Assembly: GCA_007750655.1 (NCBI GenBank)
Contig: CP036290.1
Coordinates: forward strand, 3,720,001 to 3,784,000
From: Rohdeia mirabilis
GTDB lineage: Bacteria > Planctomycetota > UBA1135 > GCA-002686595
Reading direction: 5' to 3'
Length of the DNA stretch: 64,000 nucleotides
Below the pieces are notes generated by a model, which searched no databases, was not told the DNA's origin, and saw only the letters and a program-made list of their open reading frames with translations. Positions 44,340-53,038 of this stretch are shown here, in pieces; position 1 is the first letter of the stretch, and each line of letters opens with the position of its first letter. The translations under genes and the position numbers were made by a program.

Positions 44340-45404
44340 TCACTCGCCCGCGTCGGGCGGCGTCTCGACGGTGACGGTGCGCTCCTGACCGGCGTTCTCG
44401 ACGACCACTTCCCAGACCGAGTAGTACTCGGAGTTGTTCTTGGCGAAGGTGATCGCTTCGTTGACCGACGACACGTCGTGGCCGTTGATGCTCTTGATCA
44501 CGTCGCCCGTGCGAACACCGAAGGTGCCGGCGATCGAACCGGGCGCGATCCCGAGGATCTCGATGCCCTCGTACTGGTTGGTCTTCGGGTTGCGCCACGA
44601 GCGGTGCCGAACCTCCTTCGAGAGGATGTCCAGGTAGTCGGTCTCGATGGTCGCGGCGTCGCGCGTGCCGACGAGCGTGTGGCCCGGACGCACCTCGTAG
44701 GTCTCGACCGACCAGGAGTCGGTGAAGCTGCGGCGCTGTTCCTCGGTCGCGTCCGGGATGCCGGTGCGGTCCACTTCGACGACGACACCGTCGGCGCCGA
44801 GCACGGGGATGTCACCCGAGATCGGCTCGGGCGGTGCGATGACCGCGTCCTCGGGCGCGCGGTCGAACGCGTCGGGCGTGGTGCAGTGGAACGTCAGACC
44901 CTCGGCCGCGTCGATCGCGATCAGCTCCCAGTAGTCGAACTTGCCCGGCAAGGTGTCGCCCACCTGCAGGATGTGCCCATCGATCTTCTCCTTGGCCTGG
45001 TGCGTCGCGAGCTTGCCCACGTACTTCACCATCGCGAGGCTGCGTTCGGAGGCCGAGGTGTCCTGCTGGATGAACAGAACCTCGACCAGGCGGTCGACGG
45101 GTTCGGGCAGCGGCTTGACGGTGTTCGGCTTGTCGGGCTTGTCCGGCGGCGGCGGCGGCGGCGGGATGACGCCCGTCCAGTTCAGCGCGTAGAACATGCC
45201 CTTGACCGGGTCGTAGGGCAGCTCCGGCAGCTCGGAGATCGGGAGGGCTTCCTGCTTGAGGCTGTCGCGCTGGATCGCCTCGGTGATCCACTTGTCCTTC
45301 CGCTCGCCCTTGGTCGTCTTGTACTCGTAGAGCGTGAAGGCAAGGCCGCCCAGGAGGCCGAGGGCACCGATCCACAGGACGAGTTTGACGAGGCCGAGAT
45401 TCAT
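44340..45404 (-). CDS. GspC-like inner-membrane protein with PDZ domain
   Basis: A 354-aa protein with a single N-terminal membrane helix (LVKLVLWIGALGLLGGLAF, 5-23) and a proline-rich linker (PPPPPPPDKPDKP near 80). A beta domain then contains DGHILQVGDTLPGKFDYWEL near 140-160, which recalls the homology region of GspC. The C-terminal PDZ domain (about 260-345) has the carboxylate-binding type loop GIEILGIAPGSIAGTFGV and TGDVIKSINGHDV. This is the layout of GspC, which links the inner-membrane platform to the secretin in type II secretion. It would function with the secretin at 53039 and the pilus proteins here. It sits between pilT2 and coaX. Generic PDZ scaffold is the alternative. Confidence 0.8.
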   Translation of the reverse strand: MNLGLVKLVLWIGALGLLGGLAFTLYEYKTTKGERKDKWITEAIQRDSLKQEALPISELPELPYDPVKGMFYALNWTGVIPPPPPPPDKPDKPNTVKPLPEPVDRLVEVLFIQQDTSASERSLAMVKYVGKLATHQAKEKIDGHILQVGDTLPGKFDYWELIAIDAAEGLTFHCTTPDAFDRAPEDAVIAPPEPISGDIPVLGADGVVVEVDRTGIPDATEEQRRSFTDSWSVETYEVRPGHTLVGTRDAATIETDYLDILSKEVRHRSWRNPKTNQYEGIEILGIAPGSIAGTFGVRTGDVIKSINGHDVSSVNEAITFAKNNSEYYSVWEVVVENAGQERTVTVETPPDAGE

Positions 45405-45588
45405 GACGGGGAGCGTTCGGGAGCGCGAGAGCGGCGCGAGAGCCGCGAGGGCGGGCCGAGACTAACCGCTCCGGCCCGGCGGCGCGAAGGCCGACGCAGC
45501 ACCGACGCCGGCTCGCGGACCATCTTCCCAGGGGCTGGGGCCGTCCCTCGGACACCGCTCGCCCCGTGCGGGCGGGACCGAACGTCCC

Positions 45589-47136
45589 TCAGCCCATCTT
45601 GAGCTGGGTCCCGCTGCCGCGGCCACGGCTCTGGAAGCCGCGCAGGGCCAGCATCAGCTCGTCCGGCTTGTCGGAGGCCGCCATGGCCGCGCCGATCTCC
45701 ACCATCCCGGCCTCGATCAGGCGCAGGAGCGAGCCGTTGAACGACAGCATGCCGTCCTCGCTGCCCTGCTCCACGGCGTTCGCGAGATCGGCGATGCGAC
45801 CTTCGGCGATCAGCTCGCGCACGTACGGCGTGGCCTGCATCAGTTCGATCGCCGGCACCATCCCCTCGCCGGTGGCGCTGGGGATGAGGCGCTGGGACAG
45901 CACGGCCGAGATCGTGTCCCCGAGACGCGCGCGCACCTGGGCGTGCTGCTGCGGCGGGAAGAAGCCGACGATGCGCTCGATCGTCTGGGCCGCGTTCACC
46001 GTGTGCAGCGTGCTCATCACGAAGTGGCCCGTCTCGGTCGCGTCGATCGCGGCGCGCACCGTCTCGGCGTCGCGCATCTCGCCGATCAGGATCACGTCCG
46101 GACTCTGGCGCAGCGCGTGGCGCAGCCCTTGATGGAAGTTCGGCACGTCGGTGCCGACCTCGCGCTGACTGATGACGCAGCGCTTCTCCTTGAACAGCAT
46201 CTCGACGGGATCCTCGAGCGTGATCACGTGACGCTCGGCGTTCTCGTTGAGGTACTGGATCATCCCCGACAGCGTCGTCGACTTGCCGGAGCCCGCCACG
46301 CCGGTGACGAGCATGATGCCGCGCTTGCGCATCGCGAGCTCCTTCAGCTGCGTCGTCGGCAGACACAGATCGGTGAGGCGCGGCGGCTCGTCGCTGATGC
46401 GGCGCAGGACGATCGCGGGCTCGCCGAGTTGGCGGTAGGCGTTGATCCGGAAGCGGCCGACGCCGTCCAGTTGGAGCGCGGCGTCCGCGGCGCCGTTCTC
46501 GAGGTACTCCTCGTAGCGCTTGGGTCCGAGGATGCCTTCGAGCACCTCGCGCATCGGACCGGCGTGCGGAACGGTGCCGTCCAATTGCACGATGCGACCG
46601 TCGACGCGACAGGCGGGGCGTCCGCCGGAGCGCAGGATCAGGTCGCTGGCCTCGCGGCGCACCATGATGTCGAGCCACTGCTCGAGCTGGTGGCGCGGCG
46701 ACAGACGCGGCGTCTCGTCCGCCACTTCCACCGGCGGCGTGCCGATGTGCATGGCGTACGGATCGGCCACGAGCAGTTCGTTGTCGGCAGCCCCGGAGGC
46801 GTTCGAGTCCGGGGCGTCCGTGGTCGCCGCGTCGGTCCGTTCGCCGTCGAGAACCGCGTCGTCCCGCGCCTCGCCCATCAGTTCCGTGGCCGACGCGCGC
46901 CGATCCGTGTCGTCGTCGCCGTAGGGCGATCCGGGCTGCGGAGCACCGGGGAGGGCCGGTTCGGGCTCGCTCCCCAGGGCCGGGCGAGGGAACTGGTCCG
47001 CGCTCGACGGGTCGTCCGCCAACCGTTGCGCACCGCCGCTGGCGGAGGACTCGGGGACGGGTTCGGCGGCCGACGGAGCGTCGAACCGGATCGGGCGGCG
47101 CGCGAAGTCGCCTCCGTGGCTGTGGTCGGCCTGCAT
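45589..47136 (-). CDS. PilT/PilU-like ATPase with long N-terminal extension
   Basis: A 515-aa ATPase starting at the ATG at 47136. The first 140 residues are hydrophilic, Ala/Asp/Pro/Ser-rich and probably disordered, which is unusual for PilT. The ATPase part begins near 148 (LEQWLDIMVRREASDLILRS). It has Walker A GVAGSGKST, an Asp box TLEDPVEM, Walker B DVILIGEMRDAETV and a His box TGHFVMSTLHTVNA. No tetracysteine motif is present, so it belongs with retraction ATPases (PilT/PilU) rather than PilB. The C-terminus (TPYVRELIAEGRIADL) corresponds to the PilT AIRNLIRE region. It lies 160 bp downstream of obg, away from the pilT-B-C unit. Confidence 0.92.
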   Translation of the reverse strand: MQADHSHGGDFARRPIRFDAPSAAEPVPESSASGGAQRLADDPSSADQFPRPALGSEPEPALPGAPQPGSPYGDDDTDRRASATELMGEARDDAVLDGERTDAATTDAPDSNASGAADNELLVADPYAMHIGTPPVEVADETPRLSPRHQLEQWLDIMVRREASDLILRSGGRPACRVDGRIVQLDGTVPHAGPMREVLEGILGPKRYEEYLENGAADAALQLDGVGRFRINAYRQLGEPAIVLRRISDEPPRLTDLCLPTTQLKELAMRKRGIMLVTGVAGSGKSTTLSGMIQYLNENAERHVITLEDPVEMLFKEKRCVISQREVGTDVPNFHQGLRHALRQSPDVILIGEMRDAETVRAAIDATETGHFVMSTLHTVNAAQTIERIVGFFPPQQHAQVRARLGDTISAVLSQRLIPSATGEGMVPAIELMQATPYVRELIAEGRIADLANAVEQGSEDGMLSFNGSLLRLIEAGMVEIGAAMAASDKPDELMLALRGFQSRGRGSGTQLKMG

Positions 47137-47296
47137 GGCGAGGCCGATCGACCTTCCGCAGCTCCGGTCTTGAGCAGACCTTCGGACCTGGGGCTCGCAG
47201 GCCGTGCGAGGCCCGCGGGACGCCCCGCCAGTGGCCTCGAGGCCGTCCTTCGGCGCCACGGCGAGCGCCGAACGCCGGGCCCCGAGAAGCCGGCTA

Positions 47297-48307
47297 CTAG
47301 AAGACTGGCTCGGCCCCTTCTTCGGTGCGGACCAAGCGGTGCAGCTCGGCCAGGAGCTCGTTCACGCCGGCTCCCGTGTGGCTCGAGATGGCGCGCACGG
47401 GCTGTCCGAGCGCTTCGGCCAACTCGGACGCGCGCTGGGCCGAGGTCTCGTCCTCGACCTTGGTGGCGGCCACCAACCACGGACGCGCCGCCAGCTCGTC
47501 GCTGTAGCGCTCGAGTTCGCGGCGCAGGGTCGCGACCGCCTCGAGCGCAGCGGTGTCGGCGCCGTCCGAGACGTCCGCGAGGAACAGGAGCACGCGGCAG
47601 CGCTCCACGTGCTTGAGGAAGCGGTGTCCGAGGCCGTGGCCCTCGGCGGCCCCCTCGATCAGCCCCGGCAGGTCGGCCAGCACGAGCGTGTCGTAGGTGC
47701 CGACCTCGGCGATCCCGACCTGGGGGTGCAAGGTCGTGAAGGGATAGTCGGCGACCTTCGGCGTGGCGCGACTGACCGACGAGAGGAACGTGCTCTTGCC
47801 GGCGTTCGGCAGGCCGACGAGTCCGACCTGGGCGAACAGCTTGAGTTCGAGTCGCAGGTCGCGGCGCTCGCCCGCGTCGCCCGGTTCGGTCTCGCGCGGC
47901 GCCTGCTTGACCGACGTGGCGAAGGAGGCGTTGCCGCGCCCGCCGCGTCCGCCGCGCGCCACCTCGAGTCGATCGCCGGGGTTCACGAGGTCGCCTAGCA
48001 ACTGACCGCGTTCGGCGTCGTAGATCTGCGTGCCGGCGGGCACTTCGACGACGAGGTCGTCGGCTCCGCGTCCGGACTTGTTCGACGAACCACCCGGTCG
48101 GCCGTTGTCCGCGCGGTAGTGCGGACGACGCGCCACCTTGAGCAGCGAGTTGACGTGACCGCTGGCCTCGAGCACCACGCTCGCGCCACGCCCGCCGTCC
48201 CCGCCGTCGGGGCCGCCGCGCGGCACGTACTTCTCGCGCCGGAACGACAGACAGCCGTCACCGCCGCGTCCCGCGGCCACATGGATCTGGCACTCGTCGA
48301 CGAACAT
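47297..48307 (-). CDS. obg: Obg/CgtA ribosome-associated GTPase
   Basis: A 336-aa GTPase of ribosome assembly and stress control. The N-terminal glycine-rich Obg fold (residues 1-157: AAGRGGDGCLSFRREKYVP, GGPDGGDGGRG, GGRGGRGNASF) is complete. The G domain shows GLPNAGKST near 166, switch I DYPFTTLHP, DLPGLIEGA near 212, the G4 region ATKVED near 285 (consensus NKxD) and G5 ISSHTGAG. The C-terminal Obg domain is absent, as in many short forms. It is the last member of the classic rplU-rpmA-obg order, separated from rpmA by a small hairpin (48360-48382). Confidence 0.96.
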   Translation of the reverse strand: MFVDECQIHVAAGRGGDGCLSFRREKYVPRGGPDGGDGGRGASVVLEASGHVNSLLKVARRPHYRADNGRPGGSSNKSGRGADDLVVEVPAGTQIYDAERGQLLGDLVNPGDRLEVARGGRGGRGNASFATSVKQAPRETEPGDAGERRDLRLELKLFAQVGLVGLPNAGKSTFLSSVSRATPKVADYPFTTLHPQVGIAEVGTYDTLVLADLPGLIEGAAEGHGLGHRFLKHVERCRVLLFLADVSDGADTAALEAVATLRRELERYSDELAARPWLVAATKVEDETSAQRASELAEALGQPVRAISSHTGAGVNELLAELHRLVRTEEGAEPVF

Positions 48308-48359
48308 GGTGGCGTGGTGGTGAGGCGTACGGGTGGTCGCGGGTCGGGCCGAACGGCAA

Positions 48360-48382
48360 GGAGCCAGCTCGAGGCTGGCTCC
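48360..48382 (-). terminator. Small hairpin between rpmA and obg
   Basis: A perfect 9-bp stem GGAGCCAGC/GCTGGCTCC with a 5-nt loop, about 105 bp downstream of rpmA. It may be an attenuator or terminator lowering obg expression relative to the ribosomal proteins. Confidence 0.6.
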
Positions 48383-48485
48383 ATCGTGCTGGCGTCGGCC
48401 CCGGTCGGCCTCGCAGTCGGCGAGCGGAGCGGCTCGGCCGCGGATGCTCGGTCGAGCACCTGCGCACCAGCGCGCTGCCAGCCGG

Positions 48486-48731
48486 TCAGATGACCGGGTC
48501 GACGTTGATGCGGCGGTTGGTGCCGAAACGCACCGTGCCCTCGGTCAACGCGAACAGGGTGTAGTCCTTGCCCTGGCCGACGTTCGCGCCGGCGTGGAAC
48601 TTCGTCCCGCACTGACGGATGAGGATGGTGCCGGCCGTGACGTGCTGTCCACCGTAGCGCTTGACGCCGCGGAACTGCGGGTTCGAGTCGCGACCGTTGC
48701 GGGTGGAGCCTTGTCCCTTCTTGTGTGCCAT
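48486..48731 (-). CDS. rpmA: Ribosomal protein L27
   Basis: An 81-aa L27 with the expected start [16 protein letters not shown], the segment [20 protein letters not shown] and [21 protein letters not shown]27 sits near the peptidyl-transferase centre, its N-terminal tail reaching the tRNA ends. There is no cleavable N-terminal extension of the Firmicutes type. It follows rplU by 86 bp and is almost certainly co-transcribed with it. Confidence 0.98.
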   Translation of the reverse strand: MAHKKGQGSTRNGRDSNPQFRGVKRYGGQHVTAGTILIRQCGTKFHAGANVGQGKDYTLFALTEGTVRFGTNRRINVDPVI

Positions 48732-48817
48732 GTGATTGGTTCGCTGGGGCGGATCTCTCGGGGCTCAGCACCGAGCTGCGCCGAAGAGTTCCCGCCGATC
48801 GGGCGCGAGCGCTCGGC

Positions 48818-49129
48818 TCAGCCGTTGATTCCGGTGACTTCGACGCGCGTGTAGCGCTGACGGTGGCCGCGCTTGACGCGCACGTTCTTGCGGCGACGGA
48901 AGCGGAAGGCGATGACCTTCTCGCCCTTGTGGAGACCGATCACCTTCGCGGTGACGCTGGCGCCCGCCACGGTCGGAGCGCCGAGGCGCACTCCACCTTC
49001 ACCACCGAGGAGCAGCACGCGATCGAGCGTGATCTCACTGCCCGGCTCGGCGTCGGAAAGATCGAGGTCGACGACGTCGCCGACACGAACGGTGGTCTGG
49101 CGACCGCGGTCGGAAATGATGGCGTACAC
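48818..49129 (-). CDS. rplU: Ribosomal protein L21
   Basis: A 103-aa L21 of normal length. It starts MYAIISDRGRQTTVRVGDVV and contains VLLLGGEGGVRLGAPTVAGA and the basic RFRRRKNVRVKRGHRQRYTR segment that binds 23S rRNA. The first gene of the rplU-rpmA-obg group. It lies just downstream of the RNase E/G gene, an arrangement seen in many bacteria. A terminator-like hairpin separates the two, so rplU probably has its own promoter in 49130-49350. Confidence 0.98.
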   Translation of the reverse strand: MYAIISDRGRQTTVRVGDVVDLDLSDAEPGSEITLDRVLLLGGEGGVRLGAPTVAGASVTAKVIGLHKGEKVIAFRFRRRKNVRVKRGHRQRYTRVEVTGING

Positions 49130-49351
49130 GGCTGTCTTCGTATCGGTGTTCGGGAGTTCGGTTCGCCAGTCGCGGCGATCCGCATCGCCGGGCTCGGCGA
49201 TCCTGAGGGCCGAAGAAGGTAGCGACCCGCCCGCCCGCTGCCAAGCCCGAGCTGGGGTCCTTCGAGCGGGCGCGACCGCGGTCCGTCCGCGCCGGCCGGC
49301 GGCGAGGGGGCTCCGGGGGTCGGGGGGGCGCCCTCCCGGCCCCGGAACGGC

Positions 49352-49397
49352 GCGCGCCCCGCCCCCACCCCCCGATGGAGGTGTGGACGGGGCGCGC
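49352..49397 (-). terminator. GC-rich terminator after RNase E/G gene
   Basis: GCGCGCCCCGCCC pairs with GGACGGGGCGCGC (13 bp, one mismatch), with further partial pairing in the loop. It starts 30 bp beyond the stop of the RNase gene. Confidence 0.7.
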
Positions 49398-49426
49398 CCG
49401 GGCCGTCGAAGGTCCCCGCGGGTCCC

Positions 49427-52333
49427 CTAGCGACGGCGACGGCCGCCGGGCCGGACCTCGCGTCCGTCCGCCCGCAGGTAGTGGAAGACCGAGTCCTCGT
49501 ACTGATCCTCGGCCGAGACGAAGACCAGCTCGCGCTTGCTCTTCTTCTCGAGCTCCTCGACCTCCTTCCAGTCGTGCTTGCGCAGCCAGTCGAGCGTGTC
49601 CGGGTGGATCAGGATCTCGACCTTGGTGAAGCCCTTCTGGGTCAGGGCCGAGGCCAAGCGCCGCAGGACGGCCTGGGCCTTGGACTGGGCGGTGCGGCGA
49701 CGGCCGGTGCCGCGGCAGTAGTTGCACGGCTCGTACAGGAGCGTCGACAGGCCCGGGCCGAGGCGCTGGCGCGTGAGCTCGAGCAGACCGAACTGGGAGA
49801 TGCGGCCCAGCTTGTTCCGCGCGCGGTCCTCGGCCAGGAGCGTCTGCAGCGCGCGCTCGACCTTGCGCCGACTGGCCGGACGCATCATGTCGATGAAGTC
49901 GCACACGATGATGCCGCCCAGGTCGCGCAGCTTGATCTGGCGCGCGATCTCCGGCACGGCCTCGAGGTTCGCCTTCAGCGCGATGTCCTCGAAGTCCGCG
50001 CCCTCGTCGCGGGTGCGGCCCGAGTTGACGTCGATCGCCACCAGCGCTTCGGTCTGGTCGAACACGATCGACCCGCCCGAGGGCAGCTCGACGCGGCGCG
50101 AGAACAGGCGCTCGAAGTCCTGCTCGAGGCCGTAGGTGTGGAACAGCGGCCGATCGCCGTCGTGCAGCTGGATGCGATCCAGGTGCTCGGGCATGAGCTT
50201 CTCGGTGAACTCACGCATCTCCTGGTAGACCGCTTCGTCGTCGACGATGACGGCCTTCGTGCGCGACGAGAACAGGTCGCGCATCGTGCGAATGGCCACG
50301 GCCGACTCCTGGTAGAGCGGCGCGGGGTTGCGCCCGAGGACCAGGCTCTTGCTGAACTGGTCCCAGACCGCGAGCAGGTAGTCGAGGTCGCGACGGATGT
50401 CGGCCTTGGTCTTGCCGACGCCGGCGGTACGCACGATGACCCCCATGCCCTCGGGGATGTCGAGCGACTGCAGGATGCGCTTGAGACGGCGGCGTTCGCG
50501 TTCGTCCTCGATCTTGCGGCTGACGCCGGTCTTCTCGAGCGACGGCATCAGCACCAGGTACCGGCCAGGGATCGAGATGTAGGTGGTCAGGGTCGGGCCT
50601 TTGTCGCCGATCGCGTCCTTCGTGATCTGCGCCACGACGAGTTGGCCGCGCTTGAGCAGTTCGGTGACCGCCAGGCGCTTGCGTCCCCGCGGACGGATCG
50701 AACGGCCCTGCTTCTTGTTGGAGCGGCCCTTCTTCTTGGAGGCCTTGGCCGACGGAGCGTCCTCGTCCTCCTCGGCGATCGACTCGGTAGGTGCACGCGA
50801 GTCGTCGCCCCACTCGTCGACGTCGGTCCGCGCGGTCAGGAGCTTGTCCACGCGCCAGTTCTCGTCGCCGTAGATGTGCATCACGTCGGACGCGTGCAGG
50901 AAGCCGTTGCGGCCCTGTCCGAAGTCGACGAACGCTGCACCGATGGCCTCTTCGATGTTGACGACGCGGCCGCGGTAGATGTCGTTGACGAACGACTTGT
51001 GCTGGTCGACGGTCATGACGAGGTCGACGATCCGGTCGCCTTCCTGCACGACGACGCGCGTCTCCTCGGGGTCGACCGCGTTGACGAGGATCAGCTGGTC
51101 GCGGACGATCGCCGCTTCGCGAGCGCGGCTGGCGCTCGTCGACCCGTCGTCGTCATCGTCGTCGTCGTGTTCGGACGCGCGGCGCTTGCGCGACGACTTG
51201 CGGCGACCGGCGGCCTCCTCGGGAACCTCGACCTGCTTCTTGCGAGAACGGCGACGCTTGCGAGGCGCCACGGAGCGGTGCCCCGAGTCCTCCTGGTCGT
51301 CGCGATCCTGGTCGCTGTCGCGGTCGTCGCGGGGCTCGGTCGACTCGCTGCGCGAGCCGCGGCGCGAGCGCCGGCCGCGGCGACGGGGCGCCTCGGAGGC
51401 GTCCATGTCGTCGTCCTCGCCGGGGATCGCGTCCACCGACAGCGCACCGGTATCGGAGTCCCGATCGCGCTCGTCGGCTTCCGAACGGCGCGGCCGATCG
51501 GAGCTGGACGCGGCGGAGCGGCGGCCCCGACGGCCGGATCGAGCGGGAGCGTCCGAGTCGTCGTCCGCGGTCCGCGATGCGGCCTTGGAGGTGGTCCTGG
51601 TGGCCGGACGCGCGTCGCCGGACGCGCGCTCGTCCCCGTCCTGTTCGTCGTCCTCGTTGCGGGTCTTGCGCCGACGGCGTCCGCCGCGGCTCCCCCGACG
51701 ACGGCGCTTCTTCGGCGTTTCCTCGCCGTCGTCCTCGGCGTCCTCGCGCGAAGCGACCTGCGGCTCGCGATCGTCGTCGTCGCGATCGTCGTTGTCGCGA
51801 TCGTCGTCGTCGCGACGCGCCGAGGCACGCACCTCCTCGCGGGGTGCGTCGTCCCCTTCCTCGCCGTCGTCCGAGCGGGATCGACGGGTGCGGTCCCGAC
51901 GGGTGCGACGAGGGCGGGATCGAGCGGCCCGTCCGTCGCTCGCGGACTCGTCGCCGCGGTCGTCGTCGTCGCGATCTTCGTCGTCGCGATCTTCGTCGTC
52001 CGACGCCGCGCGTTCGCGGTCGTCTCGGTCCTCGGCGACCGGTCCGTTCCGGTCCTCGGCGTCCTCGCGTTCGAGGGCGTCCTCGGCCGCGGTGCGCCGT
52101 CGACGGCGTCCACGACCTCCGCGGGTGCGGCGGCGCTTCGTACCGGTCTCGGACGAGTAGTCGTCGGTGGCGGCGGAGCTGCCCCCCGGATCGGAGTCGG
52201 GGGCCGGCTCGAGAACGGGCGCGTCGAACGCGTCCACGTGGTCGAAGGGTGCGCCGTCGGAGAATCCGTCGAAGGACTCGGGACGGTCGTCACCGCTCCC
52301 ACTCCGGGAGTCGGAGTGAGGGTGATCGGTCAT
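49427..52333 (-). CDS. rng: Ribonuclease E/G with long charged N-terminal extension
   Basis: A 968-aa protein starting at the ATG at 52333. The C-terminal 560 residues are a complete RNase E/G catalytic region. An S1 domain (YRGRVVNIEEAIGAAFVDFG near 455-475) carries a Lys/Arg-rich insert. The DNase-I-like catalytic site has VAIDVNSGR and CDFIDMMRP (metal-binding aspartates), and the zinc-link is CNYCRGTG near 877. These enzymes cleave single-stranded RNA in mRNA decay and rRNA/tRNA maturation. The first 400 residues are low-complexity, alternating acidic DDDDR-type and basic RRRGRR-type stretches. E. coli RNase E carries its disordered scaffold at the C-terminus instead, so this is the reverse order. 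The extension may bind RNA or degradosome partners (inference). Confidence 0.93.
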   Translation of the reverse strand: MTDHPHSDSRSGSGDDRPESFDGFSDGAPFDHVDAFDAPVLEPAPDSDPGGSSAATDDYSSETGTKRRRTRGGRGRRRRRTAAEDALEREDAEDRNGPVAEDRDDRERAASDDEDRDDEDRDDDDRGDESASDGRAARSRPRRTRRDRTRRSRSDDGEEGDDAPREEVRASARRDDDDRDNDDRDDDDREPQVASREDAEDDGEETPKKRRRRGSRGGRRRRKTRNEDDEQDGDERASGDARPATRTTSKAASRTADDDSDAPARSGRRGRRSAASSSDRPRRSEADERDRDSDTGALSVDAIPGEDDDMDASEAPRRRGRRSRRGSRSESTEPRDDRDSDQDRDDQEDSGHRSVAPRKRRRSRKKQVEVPEEAAGRRKSSRKRRASEHDDDDDDDGSTSASRAREAAIVRDQLILVNAVDPEETRVVVQEGDRIVDLVMTVDQHKSFVNDIYRGRVVNIEEAIGAAFVDFGQGRNGFLHASDVMHIYGDENWRVDKLLTARTDVDEWGDDSRAPTESIAEEDEDAPSAKASKKKGRSNKKQGRSIRPRGRKRLAVTELLKRGQLVVAQITKDAIGDKGPTLTTYISIPGRYLVLMPSLEKTGVSRKIEDERERRRLKRILQSLDIPEGMGVIVRTAGVGKTKADIRRDLDYLLAVWDQFSKSLVLGRNPAPLYQESAVAIRTMRDLFSSRTKAVIVDDEAVYQEMREFTEKLMPEHLDRIQLHDGDRPLFHTYGLEQDFERLFSRRVELPSGGSIVFDQTEALVAIDVNSGRTRDEGADFEDIALKANLEAVPEIARQIKLRDLGGIIVCDFIDMMRPASRRKVERALQTLLAEDRARNKLGRISQFGLLELTRQRLGPGLSTLLYEPCNYCRGTGRRRTAQSKAQAVLRRLASALTQKGFTKVEILIHPDTLDWLRKHDWKEVEELEKKSKRELVFVSAEDQYEDSVFHYLRADGREVRPGGRRRR

Positions 52334-52973
52334 GGCTGGTATGGAGCAGTCCCGGCGCCGGCGCTGGGCGCTCCGGGCCTCCGGCGACCCGTGGAGCGCG
52401 CACACCTGGTGCGGACCGAAGGGGTCGGGAGGCCGAAGCGCACAGGCGCGTCGCCCGGGAGGTGGGCTCGCTCGAGGATTCGCTCCGCGCTGGCGGGCGC
52501 GGACCGTGCCGTGGGCACGACCACGCGACTGCGCGCGGGCGCTCAGGAGGGAGCGGGCGGGACGGTCACGCCCGGGGCGTGGTCGTCGAGGAGTCCGCCG
52601 TCGTCGACGACGGACCGATGAAGCCGAACTGGATTGTGAATCGTGGGCCTGGTCGGCGCCCTGGGCGGTCCCGAGGGCGTAGCGCGCTGGGCGCCTGCGC
52701 TCGGTGCTCGTCCGCGGCCGGCCAGGTGGAGGGTCGGAACGAATCGGCGCGTGGGTCCACGGGTGGGCGCACGCGCGCGACAGGCCCGGAGCGAGAGGCT
52801 CCCGGCGCCCGGAGGATAGCCCCTGCGGAGGTCCGATCGGATCCCCCACTTGCTGCGAAGACCCGATTCGGGGCGGCACTGGCCCCTGTGGCCCCCGAGG
52901 GCCGGGCCCAGCGGCCTCCTCGGGCCCCGAGGGGCAGCGGGCCCGGGACGGGAACGGACAGCCGGGACGCGGA
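52334..52973. other. Intergenic region upstream of RNase E/G gene
   Basis: About 640 bp with no credible gene. It must contain the RNase gene promoter and a long 5' leader, as in other RNase E genes that autoregulate through their leader (family knowledge). Several GC-rich self-complementary stretches are present, but I could not define one structure. Confidence 0.4.
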
Positions 52974-53016
52974 CCGGGCCCGCCCCTCCCCCGCTCTGGA
53001 GGGAGGGACGGGCCCG
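52974..53016 (-). terminator. Terminator after secretin gene
   Basis: CCGGGCCCGCCCCTCCC pairs with GGGAGGGACGGGCCCGG (17 positions, one mismatch) around a 10-nt loop, 23 bp beyond the secretin stop. Confidence 0.8.
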
Positions 53017-53038
53017 GTCGCGAGGTCCCTCGTGGGTC

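Noticed and set aside
49481-52621. Plus-strand frame of about 1046 codons opposite the RNase E/G gene, rich in hydrophobic Val/Leu
   Set aside because: The hydrophobic runs are the antisense of DDDDR-type acidic repeats; the minus strand encodes a well-supported RNase.
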